A stretch of 64,000 nt of DNA from Larkinella soli (GCF_003703975.1 NZ_ML112622.1:187971-251970), one strand, 5' to 3'. Shown: positions 44,138 through 53,007, counted from the first letter of the stretch. Notes: generated by a model from the letters alone, not told the origin. Translations and numbers: made by a program.

Positions 44138-45199
44138 ATGAAACTTCTCATCACCGGCGGAGCCGGATTTGTCGGTTCCTCGCTGGCGCTTTCGCTCAAA
44201 AACAATTACCCTCACTACGAAATTTACGTTCTCGACAACCTGAAGCGCAAGGGCTCCGAACTGAACGTGGCCCGACTGAGCAAAGCCGGTATCCACTTTG
44301 TTCACGGCGACATCCGAAACAAAGAGGATTTCGACGCCATTCCGCCGGTCGATGCCCTGATCGAAGCTTCGGCCGAGCCGTCCGTGCTGGCCGGGCTGAA
44401 CGGAACGCCCGATTACCTGATCAACACCAACCTTTTCGGAACGGTCAACTGCCTGAATTTCGCCCTGAAGTCGAAGGCAAACGTCCTTTTTCTCTCGACG
44501 AGCCGGGTGTATCCCATCAAGGCCATCGAAACCCTGAATTTCGAGGAATCCGACACCCGTTTCGTCCTGACCGACCAGCAGCCGATTCCCGGCGTGTCGT
44601 CGAAAGGCATCGCCGAGAACTTCCCGCTCGACGGCGCCCGGTCTCTGTACGGAACCACCAAACTGGCTTCGGAGCTGATCATTCAGGAATACAACGAATT
44701 TTACGGCCTGAAGACCGTCATCAATCGCTGCGGGGTCATCACCGGTCCTTGGCAGATGGGCAAGGCGGACCAGGGCGTGATGGTGCTCTGGGTCGCCAAG
44801 CATTACTTCGAGCAGCAGCTGGCCTACATCGGTTACGGTGGAACGGGCAAGCAGACCCGCGACATGCTGCACATTGCCGACCTGTACCGGCTGATCGACT
44901 GGGAGCTGCACCACATCGACGAGGTGAACGGTGAAATTCTGAATGCCGGCGGGGGGGTGGAAAGCAGTGCTTCGCTTCAGGAACTGACCCGGATCTGTCA
45001 GGAAGTGACCGGTCGTACGATTCCGATCAACCCGGTAACCGAAAACCGGGCGGCCGATATCCGGCTTTATATCACCGACAATACGAAAGTGACGAACCGA
45101 ACCGGCTGGAAACCTGAACTGGGCATCCGGGAGATCGTAACCGACATCACGGCCTGGCTCGACGAAAACCGGGCGGCTCTCGAACCGATTCTGAAATAA
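44138..45199 (+). CDS. NAD-dependent sugar epimerase/dehydratase (CDP-paratose 2-epimerase-like)
   Basis: A 353-residue extended SDR enzyme. It has the Rossmann motif ITGGAGFVGSSLALSL, the LFLSTSRVYPI catalytic Ser/Thr region and YGTTKLASE with the Tyr/Lys pair. The strong similarity of layout (residues VINRCGVITGPWQMGKADQGV, then IGYGGTGKQTRDMLHIADLY) is to CDP-paratose/CDP-tyvelose 2-epimerases. The natural substrate is probably an NDP-sugar for a surface glycan. A strong bidirectional terminator follows. Confidence 0.88.
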   Translation: MKLLITGGAGFVGSSLALSLKNNYPHYEIYVLDNLKRKGSELNVARLSKAGIHFVHGDIRNKEDFDAIPPVDALIEASAEPSVLAGLNGTPDYLINTNLFGTVNCLNFALKSKANVLFLSTSRVYPIKAIETLNFEESDTRFVLTDQQPIPGVSSKGIAENFPLDGARSLYGTTKLASELIIQEYNEFYGLKTVINRCGVITGPWQMGKADQGVMVLWVAKHYFEQQLAYIGYGGTGKQTRDMLHIADLYRLIDWELHHIDEVNGEILNAGGGVESSASLQELTRICQEVTGRTIPINPVTENRAADIRLYITDNTKVTNRTGWKPELGIREIVTDITAWLDENRAALEPILK

Positions 45200-45217
45200 A
45201 CGCCGGTCTAATAAAAA

Positions 45218-45246
45218 CGAAAGCCGCCCCGATGGGGCGGCTTTCG
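45218..45246. terminator. Bidirectional intrinsic terminator
   Basis: CGAAAGCCGCCCC and GGGGCGGCTTTCG form a perfect 13-bp stem with a 3-base loop. It separates the convergent epimerase (ends 45199) and RNase G (ends 45267). The arms start and end with A/T-rich runs, but no long T tract is present on either strand. Confidence 0.75.
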
Positions 45247-45266
45247 GCATTCCGGAGGCTGCGGGA

Positions 45267-46829
45267 TCAGCTCGCCGTCACTTCGATTTCTTCTCCCTGC
45301 TTATTGTAGAACTTGAACTCGTTGATCCCGAAAGAACTGTCCTTGATGAGCGTTACCCACGTCTTGTATTTCATGAACCACTGCATCTGTTTCGACCAGA
45401 TGCCCTTGGTGTAGAAGGCGTACAGGTACGGGTGCATCATGATCTGCACCCCCCGCTCGTTCTGACGGGTCAGTATATAGTCCAGATTCTGTTCGACGAG
45501 GTCAGTGATCAGAATGCTGGCCTGAATCGTTCCGGTGCCGCCACAGGTCGGGCAGACTTCCTTGGTAACGATGTTGATTTCCGGCCGTACGCGCTGGCGC
45601 GTGATCTGCATCAGGCCGAATTTGGTCAGGGGGAGAATCGTGAATTTCGAGCGATCGGTTTTCATTTCCTCCCGCATCACGTCGAAAATCATCTTCTTAT
45701 TGTCGGGCTTCTTCATGTCGATGAAATCGATCACGATGATTCCGCCCATGTCGCGCAGCCGGAGCTGGCGGGCAATTTCTTTCGCGGCTTCCCGGTTGAC
45801 GCTGACGGCCGTAGCCTCCTGGTCTTCTTCGGAATTCGACTTGTTGCCGCTGTTGACGTCGATCACGTGCAGCGCTTCCGTGTGTTCGATGATCAGGTAA
45901 CCCCCTCCCGGCAGGCTGACCGACCGGCCGAACAACGATTTGATCTGCTTTTCCAGCCCGAACTGTTCGAATACTTTGGTCTTGTTGTTATTATACAACT
46001 TGACGATCTTCTCTTTTTCGGGGGCAATCGTGTGGATGTAGGTCTTGATTTCATCATACATCTCGCGCGTATCGACGGTGATGCTGTCGAACGATTCGTT
46101 CAGCATGTCGCGAAGAATGGATGAAGCCCGGTTCATTTCGCCAATAATGCGGTCACGCGGTTTGGCGTCGCGCAGCGCGGCAATCCCCTTTTCCCATTTT
46201 TCAAGGGAGTTGGTCAGGTCGCGGTCAAGTTCCTCGACGTCTTTGCCCTGAGCCACCGTCCGGACGATAACCCCGAAATGCTGGGGTTTGATGGACGACA
46301 TCAACCGCAGCAGGCGGGTCCGTTCGGCCTTGTCCGTGATTTTTTTGGAGATGTTTACCGAACTGGCGAACGGCACCAGCACCAGATACCGTCCCGCAAT
46401 GGAAAGATCGCACGAAAGGCGCGGTCCTTTGGTCGAAATGGGTTCTTTGACAACCTGCACCAGAATTGGTGCATTCTTGTTCAATACCTTGTCGATTTTC
46501 CCGAGTTTGTCAATTTCGGGTTCCAGCTTGAAATTATTCAGCCGGCCGGTATTGGCCCGTTTGGCGATTACGTCTTTCGTGAATTTGTTGAGGGAATTAA
46601 TGTTGGGGCCAAGGTCGAGGTAATGCAGAAATGCATCCTTTTCGTATCCAATGTCGACGAAGGCGGCATTGAGACCCGTCACCAATTTCTTAACTGTTCC
46701 TAAGTAAATATCGCCGACGGTAAAGCTGCTGTCCGACTCTTCAACGTGATATTCCAGCAGTCTTTTGTCCTGCAAAAGTGCTATCCGATCACCTCTCTGA
46801 GTCGAACTAATGACTAATTCGTTACTCAC
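45267..46829 (-). CDS. rng: Ribonuclease E/G family protein (RNase G)
   Basis: A 520-residue endoribonuclease of the RNase G type. An S1-like RNA-binding domain covers residues 36-120, then the RNase H-like and DNase-like catalytic parts contain VIDVNSGNKS and IVIDFIDMKK (metal-binding Asp residues). The zinc-link motif CPTCGGTGTI lies near residue 425. It matures 16S rRNA and takes part in mRNA decay. The start is GTG at 46829 (MSNELVISS); no ATG precedes. It is the downstream gene of a minus-strand run with the 29-residue gene, TPR protein and HU. Confidence 0.95.
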   Translation of the reverse strand: MSNELVISSTQRGDRIALLQDKRLLEYHVEESDSSFTVGDIYLGTVKKLVTGLNAAFVDIGYEKDAFLHYLDLGPNINSLNKFTKDVIAKRANTGRLNNFKLEPEIDKLGKIDKVLNKNAPILVQVVKEPISTKGPRLSCDLSIAGRYLVLVPFASSVNISKKITDKAERTRLLRLMSSIKPQHFGVIVRTVAQGKDVEELDRDLTNSLEKWEKGIAALRDAKPRDRIIGEMNRASSILRDMLNESFDSITVDTREMYDEIKTYIHTIAPEKEKIVKLYNNNKTKVFEQFGLEKQIKSLFGRSVSLPGGGYLIIEHTEALHVIDVNSGNKSNSEEDQEATAVSVNREAAKEIARQLRLRDMGGIIVIDFIDMKKPDNKKMIFDVMREEMKTDRSKFTILPLTKFGLMQITRQRVRPEINIVTKEVCPTCGGTGTIQASILITDLVEQNLDYILTRQNERGVQIMMHPYLYAFYTKGIWSKQMQWFMKYKTWVTLIKDSSFGINEFKFYNKQGEEIEVTAS

Positions 46830-46977
46830 AAGATGAATAAGCGGTTAAGATGCCTGAAAATAAAGAAAAAGCCGGGCAATCGGTTCGAAGCGGTCAGGCT
46901 CTTCACCTGTCCACAAGCGAATGGTTCATCCGATTGGCCGGCCTATAGGGAAAGGCTCCGCAATGCTGCGGGCTCCC

Positions 46978-47067
46978 TTATTTTTTCTTATGGCGATTCT
47001 TTCTCAGACGCTTTTTCCGCTTGTGTGTGGCAATCTTGTGGCGTTTCCTTTTCTTTCCGCAAGGCAT
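46978..47067 (-). CDS. AURKAIP1/COX24 domain (mS38-like) small basic protein
   Basis: A 29-residue gene: it begins MPCGKKRKRHKIATHKRKK and ends RLRKNRHKKK, extremely basic with 17 Lys/Arg. The sequence matches the bacterial AURKAIP1/COX24-domain family of Bacteroidota, related to mitochondrial ribosomal protein mS38. Such proteins are thought to be ribosome components bound to rRNA. It was too short for ordinary gene finders. It lies between the TPR gene (53 bp upstream) and rng (148 bp downstream), a conserved neighbourhood in my memory of related genomes. A short GTACCGG inverted repeat (47097-47118) precedes it. Confidence 0.9.
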   Translation of the reverse strand: MPCGKKRKRHKIATHKRKKRLRKNRHKKK

Positions 47068-47120
47068 GATTTAAATGTGTTTAATCGTGAATACTTGTAC
47101 CGGGCCGGGGTCCGGTACGT

Positions 47121-47963
47121 TTACAAATTTTGTTCAAGTTCTTTGACGGCGGCCTGAATGGTCGGGTCTTTTTCCCGTTCCTTCACATCGGCCAGCAATT
47201 TCCGGGCTTCTTCTTTCCGGCCCGTTTCGCTCAGGCTGATCGCCAGGTAAAACTGGGCTTTGGTATTGCCCGGGTGAGCGGAAAGAATCGCGCGAAACCG
47301 CTCTTCCGCCCGTTTGTACTGTCCGGATCGCATCGACAGCAGCCCCATGTTGAACAACGCCAGTTCGTTCGTCGGGTCCTGCTGGAGCACTTCGCGCAGC
47401 AGCATGATTCCCTGCATGGGCGTCTGGGTCGAAACATAGGTCATCGCCATGTTTGCCTTGGCCGCCAGCAGGTTCGGATTGCCGTCGAGTGCCTTCTGGT
47501 AATATTCACGCGTCTTGGCGCCTAACGCGGCCGACCGGTTGTTGTCGGCCGCAAAGCCATACGCTTCGTAATACAGATCGCCCGTCCGGAGAACGCCGGC
47601 ATCCGACGGCGCAAGCTTCACCAGCTGCTCGGACACGTAGGCGGCACTGTCAAACCGGCTCACCTTCCGGTAGGCCTGGATGAGTGCTTCCCCGGCCGCC
47701 GGTTTCTGGTCGGAACCGGCGGAAGCGAACCGGCTTTTCAGCCCGGCGAGTTCCCGTTGCTGCTCCGGCGAAAGGCTTGGCGTATGGAGGTCCGAACGAT
47801 CGTTGCGCAGCACCGCCGAATCACGGACGGCCGTCTGCGGATCGGTAGTGCGGGCATTGGTCAACTTCCGGTCTTCGTTCCGAACCACCACCTTCGGCAG
47901 GCTGTACAGCCCCGCCGTCAGCAGAATGCCCGCGCCGACAACCAGAAGAATGGATTTATTCAT
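47121..47963 (-). CDS. TPR repeat protein with N-terminal membrane anchor
   Basis: A 280-residue protein. A single N-terminal hydrophobic segment (ILLVVGAGILLTAGLYSLP) acts as signal anchor; the soluble part has helical repeats with tetratricopeptide character, most clearly in the segments KANMAMTYVSTQTPMQGIMLL, ELALFNMGLLSMRSGQYKRAEERF and KAQFYLAISLSETGRKEEARKLL. It probably scaffolds protein interactions at the membrane. No partner is identifiable. It lies between HU and the AURKAIP1-like gene; a 12-bp hairpin separates it from HU. Confidence 0.88.
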   Translation of the reverse strand: MNKSILLVVGAGILLTAGLYSLPKVVVRNEDRKLTNARTTDPQTAVRDSAVLRNDRSDLHTPSLSPEQQRELAGLKSRFASAGSDQKPAAGEALIQAYRKVSRFDSAAYVSEQLVKLAPSDAGVLRTGDLYYEAYGFAADNNRSAALGAKTREYYQKALDGNPNLLAAKANMAMTYVSTQTPMQGIMLLREVLQQDPTNELALFNMGLLSMRSGQYKRAEERFRAILSAHPGNTKAQFYLAISLSETGRKEEARKLLADVKEREKDPTIQAAVKELEQNL

Positions 47964-47999
47964 ACTGTCTCTGAAAGTACCGCCGGTGCGGTTTGGCTT

Positions 48000-48048
48000 C
48001 TGACGTCCGACCCTGCCGCTTCGTTCAGCCGGAAGAGTCGGACGTCAG
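48000..48048 (-). other. Hairpin between HU and the TPR gene
   Basis: CTGACGTCCGAC (48000-48011) and GTCGGACGTCAG (48037-48048) pair over 12 bp around a 25-base loop. There is no T tract after it on either strand, so it is a poor intrinsic terminator; it may stabilise or process the HU transcript or be a protein-binding site. Confidence 0.5.
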
Positions 48049-48067
48049 CCGCCGAAAAATGATACGA

Positions 48068-48373
48068 TTAAGCAGAAACGTTTTCGTTCCGTTTAACCTG
48101 CGCTTTTACCTGCTCAACAAACACTTTGGCCGGCTTGAAGCTGGGGATGAAATGTTCGTCGATGACCATCGCCGTATTCTTGGAGATGTTCCGGGCCACT
48201 TTGCGGGCTCTCTTCTTGTTGATAAAACTACCGAACCCTCTCACGTAGATGTTCTCATCCTTCGCCAGGTTGTTCTTGATGACGGTGAAGAATGTCTCGA
48301 TGGTGTGTTGAACATCTGCCTTGTCGATTCCTGTCTTCTCGGCAATTTCTGCGATTACGTCTGCTTTCGTCAC
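48068..48373 (-). CDS. HU family DNA-binding protein
   Basis: A 101-residue HU/IHF-type nucleoid protein. It shows MTKADVIAEIAEKTGIDKADVQ at the N terminus, VRGFGSFINKKR (the beta-arm start), and the C-terminal NPQT-like segment replaced by NISKNTAMVIDEHFIPSFKPAKVF, typical of Bacteroidota HU. It bends and compacts DNA. The start is GTG at 48373. A TACCTTTG promoter element lies 64-71 bp upstream. It is divergent from mutY. Confidence 0.95.
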   Translation of the reverse strand: MTKADVIAEIAEKTGIDKADVQHTIETFFTVIKNNLAKDENIYVRGFGSFINKKRARKVARNISKNTAMVIDEHFIPSFKPAKVFVEQVKAQVKRNENVSA

Positions 48374-48436
48374 GTTCGTACTAAACTTTAAGGTTCAATC
48401 AGTTGTTGAAAAAAAAGCCTCTTCAATTTGGGAGTA

Positions 48437-48444
48437 CAAAGGTA
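48437..48444 (-). promoter_or_regulatory. -7 element (TACCTTTG) of the HU gene
   Basis: Exact TAnnTTTG on the minus strand, 64 bp upstream of the GTG start. No obvious -33 TTG. Confidence 0.6.
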
Positions 48445-48515
48445 GATTTTTCCTGTTACAGAAAAAACACTATTCTTTGTTTTTTCTTCTCAACGACACC
48501 ACTTTACGAAATATT

Positions 48516-49604
48516 TTGGATTGGTTTTCAGACTCCTGCGACGCACCGGCCGGTTTTGCCGGGACCCTGGCGAAGTGGTACCGGCACCATCATCGCGATT
48601 TACCCTGGCGGCAGACGCAGGATCCGTATCTGATCTGGTTATCAGAGGTTATCCTTCAGCAGACGCGCGTCGTGCAGGGACGGCCCTATTACGAACGGTT
48701 CGCCCAAACGTATCCGACGGTTCAGGAGATGGCAGACGCCGACGAACGCGACCTGCTGAGGCTCTGGCAGGGGCTCGGCTACTATTCCCGGGCCCGAAAC
48801 ATGCACCAGACCGCCCGGTATGTGGCCGGTGAACTGGGCGGCCGGTTCCCCGACAATTTCCGCGGCCTGCTGAAACTCCGCGGCATCGGCGAGTACACCG
48901 CTGCGGCCATCGCTTCGTTTGCGTTCGGCGAAAGGGTGGCCGTGGTCGACGGCAACGTCTACCGGGTGCTGGCGCGGATCTTCGGCATCGAGGAGGATAT
49001 CACCACCACCTCGGCCAGAAAGACCTTCCAGGCCCTGGCCGGCCGGCTGATTCAGGAGGCCGGCGACCCGGCCATCCATAACCAGGCCATGATGGAGTTC
49101 GGTGCCATCCAGTGTACGCCCGTCTCGCCCGACTGTCTGCTGTGCCCGTTCCAGCAGCAGTGCAGCGCCTTCCTGACCGGACGCCAGCACCGGCTGCCGG
49201 TGAAAAGCAGGAAGGGCGCCGTCCGTGAACGGTATTTCAATTATCTTGTGATCCGCCAGGGGGAGGCCGTTGCCATGAAAGAACGCCGGGAAAAGGACGT
49301 CTGGCAAAACCTTTACGACTTTTGCCTTGTTGAAACGGATCAGCCGGCGGAAGCGTTCCGCGAACTGCCCGAGGGAGAGCTTCTCAACTGGGTGCTTCGC
49401 GAGGGTATTCTGAGCGGATTGTCCGACGAACGAACCCAGGTTTTATCCCATCAGAAGATCCGGGCGCGGTTCTGGCTGGTGGAAATTCCGGAAGGCCGGA
49501 AAGTGGACTTACCAGAAGGAGTAACTTTTTGTAAACCGTCTGAAACTGAGCGGTTACCAAAGCCAATTTTAATCGCGGACTATTTGAAAAGTCTCGGTTT
49601 TTAG
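48516..49604 (+). CDS. mutY: A/G-specific adenine glycosylase
   Basis: A DNA repair glycosylase of about 362 residues that removes adenine opposite 8-oxoguanine. It has SEVILQQTRV, the helix-hairpin-helix LRGIGEYTAAAIASFAFG, the catalytic Asp in VAVVDGNVYRVLAR, the 4Fe-4S ligands CTPVSPDCLLCPFQQQC (C-x6-C-x2-C-x5-C) and a C-terminal MutT-like domain. No ATG fits. I take the TTG at 48516 (then DWFSDSCDAP) as start; the open frame extends back to 48321 across the HU 5-prime region but has no family similarity there. Confidence 0.93.
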   Translation: MDWFSDSCDAPAGFAGTLAKWYRHHHRDLPWRQTQDPYLIWLSEVILQQTRVVQGRPYYERFAQTYPTVQEMADADERDLLRLWQGLGYYSRARNMHQTARYVAGELGGRFPDNFRGLLKLRGIGEYTAAAIASFAFGERVAVVDGNVYRVLARIFGIEEDITTTSARKTFQALAGRLIQEAGDPAIHNQAMMEFGAIQCTPVSPDCLLCPFQQQCSAFLTGRQHRLPVKSRKGAVRERYFNYLVIRQGEAVAMKERREKDVWQNLYDFCLVETDQPAEAFRELPEGELLNWVLREGILSGLSDERTQVLSHQKIRARFWLVEIPEGRKVDLPEGVTFCKPSETERLPKPILIADYLKSLGF

Positions 49605-49655
49605 TTAACTTTACTTGTTAAGTTCACATCAATCCATCACAATAATTACCCTTTT

Positions 49656-50192
49656 ATGGCAAGCATGAACAAAGTTATTCTGATTGGCAATGTCGGCAAC
49701 GACCCCGAGGTTCGGTATCTGGACGGAGGATCGGTCGTGGCCCGTTTCAGCGTTGCCACGAATGAACGCTACACCACCCGGAGCGGTGAGCAGGTCGACC
49801 AGACCGAATGGTTCCGTGTGGAAGTTTGGAATGACCAGGCCAAGATTATCGAGAAATACGTGAAGAAAGGCAACCAGATCTACGTGGAAGGTCGCCTTCG
49901 GACCGAAACTTATAACGACCGTGAGGGCAAGGAACGTTTTTCCCTGACCGTTCGCGCCACGACCTTCCAGTTCCTCGGCACCCGCCAGGATGGTCCGGAA
50001 GTAGGCGAATCCTATAATGAACCGGCACCCCGGCCGCAGGCGGCTCCCGCACCGGCGCGTCAGGCCCCGGCTCAGCCGCAGGCCCCGGCCGCCCGTCAGG
50101 AAGCTCCGGCCCGGCAGGCCGCCCCGGCCCGCCGTCCGGAACCCGTTCCCGACGATCTGAATAATGCAGGCGACGACGATCTGCCGTTTTAA
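49656..50192 (+). CDS. ssb: Single-stranded DNA-binding protein
   Basis: A 178-residue SSB. The OB fold occupies residues 1-110 (MASMNKVILIGNVGNDPEVRYL at the start), followed by a disordered Pro/Ala/Gln/Arg-rich linker (110-165) and the conserved acidic tail DDDLPF that recruits repair and replication proteins. It binds ssDNA as a tetramer. The mutY-ssb-gldE order is conserved in Bacteroidota. Confidence 0.97.
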   Translation: MASMNKVILIGNVGNDPEVRYLDGGSVVARFSVATNERYTTRSGEQVDQTEWFRVEVWNDQAKIIEKYVKKGNQIYVEGRLRTETYNDREGKERFSLTVRATTFQFLGTRQDGPEVGESYNEPAPRPQAAPAPARQAPAQPQAPAARQEAPARQAAPARRPEPVPDDLNNAGDDDLPF

Positions 50193-50224
50193 CCCTGCGC
50201 GAGTGTTCACCAATTCGAAATTAC

Positions 50225-51571
50225 ATGGATAGCGATCCGCTTTCGGGTAAGGTGCTCCTGGCTGACGCCTGGGGCACCTATCTTCGTTTTTATGGCCCCT
50301 ACGCAGGAATCCTGCTGGTTCTGCTGGCCCTGGCCGCCATCGTCTCCGCTTCCGAAGCGGCCTTTTTCTCCCTCTCTACCGATGACCGGGCCACCTGCCG
50401 CACCAGCGACGAGGCCTCGGAGCGCCGGATCATGCAGCTGCTCGACCGCCCCCGAAGGCTGCTGGCCTCCCTGCTCATCTTCAATAACCTCCTCAATCTG
50501 GCCATTGTCGTCATCGTGACCTACCTCGTCTGGGAACTGAGCCAGATCGACCCGACCTCGGGCTGGGTGCTGGCCGGGGTTACGGCCGTCGTCACGCTGA
50601 CCATCGTCCTGTTCGGCGAGATCATTCCAAAGGTATACGCCAGCCAGAACAGCCTCTCGGTGGCCCGGAAAACGGCTCGCCTGGTGGCCGTGGCGTCCGC
50701 CCTGTTCAGACCGCTCTCGGTCCTGCTCGTCAGCCTGACCAACGTGATCGACAAACGCATTCAGCGACGCGGTTACAAGGTATCCATGGAAGAACTGAAC
50801 CAGGCCGTCGAACTGACCAGCAGCGAGTCCACCCAGGAAGAACGCGAACTGATCCGGGGCATCGTTCACTTCAGCAACCTCACCGCCCGGCAGGTCATGC
50901 GGTCGCGGGTTGACATTACGGCCTTCTGCGAAGACCTGACGTTCAGCGAACTGATGGAGCAGATCAACCAGTCCGGCTATTCCCGTGTGCCGGTCTACCG
51001 GGAATCCGTCGACCATATCGACGGCCTGCTGTACATCAAGGACCTGCTGCCCCACCTCGACAAGGATGACTCTTTTGCCTGGCAGAGCCTGCTCCGGCCC
51101 GTTTTCTTCATCCCGGAAACCAAGAAGATCGACGACCTGCTTCAGGACTTTCAGACACGGCGGGTCCATATGGCCATCGTCGTGGACGAATACGGCGGTA
51201 CCCGGGGGCTGGTTACACTCGAAGACATCATCGAGGAAATCTTTGGCGACATCAACGACGAATTTGACGAAGAAGAACCCATCCCTTACCAACAGGTCGA
51301 TGAACGAACCATCGTTGTGGAAGGAAAAACGCTGCTGGTCGACGTGTGCCGGGTTCTGAAGATCGACACCTCCTATTTCAATGAAATCAAGGGGGAAAGC
51401 GAGTCGTTGGGCGGCCTGCTGCTGGAACTGTTCACCCGCCTGCCGGAAACCGGTGAAGAAGTCGGCTACGGGCCCTTCACGTTCAAGGTGCTGTCGGCCG
51501 ACGACAAACGGATTCAGAACGTGCAGATCACCCGGCAGGACGTCACCGAAACCGTCGGCGTCGGGCGGTAA
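50225..51571 (+). CDS. gldE: GldE-type hemolysin C/CNNM family protein
   Basis: A 448-residue membrane protein with an N-terminal DUF21 domain (three to four helices, including ILLVLLALAAIVSASEAAFFSLS), two CBS domains at about 215-340 (RSRVDITAFCEDLTF and VDEYGGTRGLVTLEDIIEEIFG) and a C-terminal transporter-associated domain. In gliding Bacteroidota it is named GldE and supports gliding and T9SS protein secretion, usually with GldD encoded next to it. The order after mutY-ssb supports the name. Here gldD is not the next gene. It may also have a metal-efflux-type role like other CNNM proteins. Confidence 0.88.
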   Translation: MDSDPLSGKVLLADAWGTYLRFYGPYAGILLVLLALAAIVSASEAAFFSLSTDDRATCRTSDEASERRIMQLLDRPRRLLASLLIFNNLLNLAIVVIVTYLVWELSQIDPTSGWVLAGVTAVVTLTIVLFGEIIPKVYASQNSLSVARKTARLVAVASALFRPLSVLLVSLTNVIDKRIQRRGYKVSMEELNQAVELTSSESTQEERELIRGIVHFSNLTARQVMRSRVDITAFCEDLTFSELMEQINQSGYSRVPVYRESVDHIDGLLYIKDLLPHLDKDDSFAWQSLLRPVFFIPETKKIDDLLQDFQTRRVHMAIVVDEYGGTRGLVTLEDIIEEIFGDINDEFDEEEPIPYQQVDERTIVVEGKTLLVDVCRVLKIDTSYFNEIKGESESLGGLLLELFTRLPETGEEVGYGPFTFKVLSADDKRIQNVQITRQDVTETVGVGR

Positions 51572-51648
51572 TCCTCGCCGGAAGCATTTGGATAATCCGC
51601 TGGTTTTTCGGAGCTTATCTCCTCTGATAACCAACGACTGATCCGACC

Positions 51649-53007
51649 ATGAATGCCTCTTCTCCGTCCTCCGATTCCAGTACGTTTCAGTGCTATGCCG
51701 GTCCCGATGCCGGAAAACGGCTGCTGCTGTCTCCCCACGTCCGGCTGATTCTCGGGAGTGGCTCCCAGAGCAGCTACATCCTGTCGGACCCCTTCGTAAC
51801 CGATCAGCACCTTGTCATCTCGTACAACGGCGAGGGTCTGGATTTTCAGACCCTCGACAATCAGATGGTCCGGCTGAACGGCACCCCGGCCACGGCCGGC
51901 GAGCTGATCGTCGGCGAAGGCGATCTCCAGATCGGAACCTCCCTCTGGCGGCTCTCCCGGCCGGTGGTCGACGACCCCCCGGCCCCGAACCCGGTTTTCA
52001 GTGAACCCTTCCATCGCATTACCCATTTTGCCGGCGTCGATCAGCTGGACAGGGATTTCAGTCTGAAGTCCATTTTTTCCCGCATCGGCGAACACCGCAC
52101 CGACGAGGACATCGAAAACGCCTTTACCGTCGGGACCCGGACCACCACCCCACCCCTCGACGCCATTGCGGCCAGCTGGCCGCAGCCCTGGCTGTTCGGC
52201 CGAATCGCCCTGGCCTCGCTGGTCATTTTCTGGGGGCTTTACATCGGCGTAGCCCAGTTCGGCAACGTCATCGTCATCCCCGGGCTGCTCTTTGTGGGTG
52301 CCTTCGCCATGCCGTTCGCCTGCCTGATCTTTTTCTGGGAGATGAACGCCCCGCAAAACGTCTCGCTGTACCAGACCGTCAAGCTGCTTTTTACGGGCGG
52401 TATTCTCTCTATCCTGATCTCGCTGGTATTTTTCAGTAATGCCGGGTTTCTGTCGAGCTGGCTGGGGGCTTCGAGTGCCGGTATTGTGGAGGAGTCCGGA
52501 AAGCTGCTGACGGTGCTGGCGCTGATGCGCAACAAACGCAAATACCCCTGGATACTGAACGGAATGCTGTTCGGAGCCGCCGTCGGAACCGGCTTTGCGG
52601 CTTTCGATTCGGCCGGGTATGCGTTCGTGGCCCTGCTGGGCCACGGCTCCATCGATGACGCCCTGAGCAGCATCGTTCTCCGGGGCATCCTATCGCCCTT
52701 CGCCCACGTGATCTGGACGGCCATCACGGCCGCGGCCGTCTGGCGGCTCAGGAAGTTTGGGGCTTTCAGATGGGAACTACTGCAGGAAAAAGCCTTCGTC
52801 CGACTGTTTCTGGTCGTCGTGCTGATGCACATGCTCTGGAACGCCGGCTTCACTTTGCCCCTTTTACCCGCGATCTTCGGCATTCAGTTCAAACACCTGC
52901 TGCTGGGGCTGATCGGCTGGATCATCGTGCTGAGTCTGATCCAGGAGGGCCTGAAACAGATTCGGAACGCCCAGAAGGAGGGCCGGACCGTGCCGGCTGA
53001 AAATTGA
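51649..53007 (+). CDS. PrsW family intramembrane metalloprotease with N-terminal FHA-like domain
   Basis: A 452-residue protein. The first ~110 residues have FHA-like character (RLILGSGSQSSYILSDPFVTDQHLVISYN, then DNQMVRLNGTP), predicted to bind phosphothreonine. A linker leads to about eight membrane helices from about 180. The PrsW protease motif EExxK is intact in GIVEESGKLL (Glu281, Glu282, Lys285), and the zinc-ligand His residues lie in HVIWTAIT and LMHMLWNAG. PrsW proteases cut anti-sigma factors within the membrane. The fusion with FHA suggests phospho-controlled activity. It lies downstream of gldE. Confidence 0.85.
   Translation: MNASSPSSDSSTFQCYAGPDAGKRLLLSPHVRLILGSGSQSSYILSDPFVTDQHLVISYNGEGLDFQTLDNQMVRLNGTPATAGELIVGEGDLQIGTSLWRLSRPVVDDPPAPNPVFSEPFHRITHFAGVDQLDRDFSLKSIFSRIGEHRTDEDIENAFTVGTRTTTPPLDAIAASWPQPWLFGRIALASLVIFWGLYIGVAQFGNVIVIPGLLFVGAFAMPFACLIFFWEMNAPQNVSLYQTVKLLFTGGILSILISLVFFSNAGFLSSWLGASSAGIVEESGKLLTVLALMRNKRKYPWILNGMLFGAAVGTGFAAFDSAGYAFVALLGHGSIDDALSSIVLRGILSPFAHVIWTAITAAAVWRLRKFGAFRWELLQEKAFVRLFLVVVLMHMLWNAGFTLPLLPAIFGIQFKHLLLGLIGWIIVLSLIQEGLKQIRNAQKEGRTVPAEN

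Noticed and set aside
48321-48515. ATG/GTG-type starts upstream of mutY
   Set aside because: No MutY similarity there, and the region holds the HU start and promoter.
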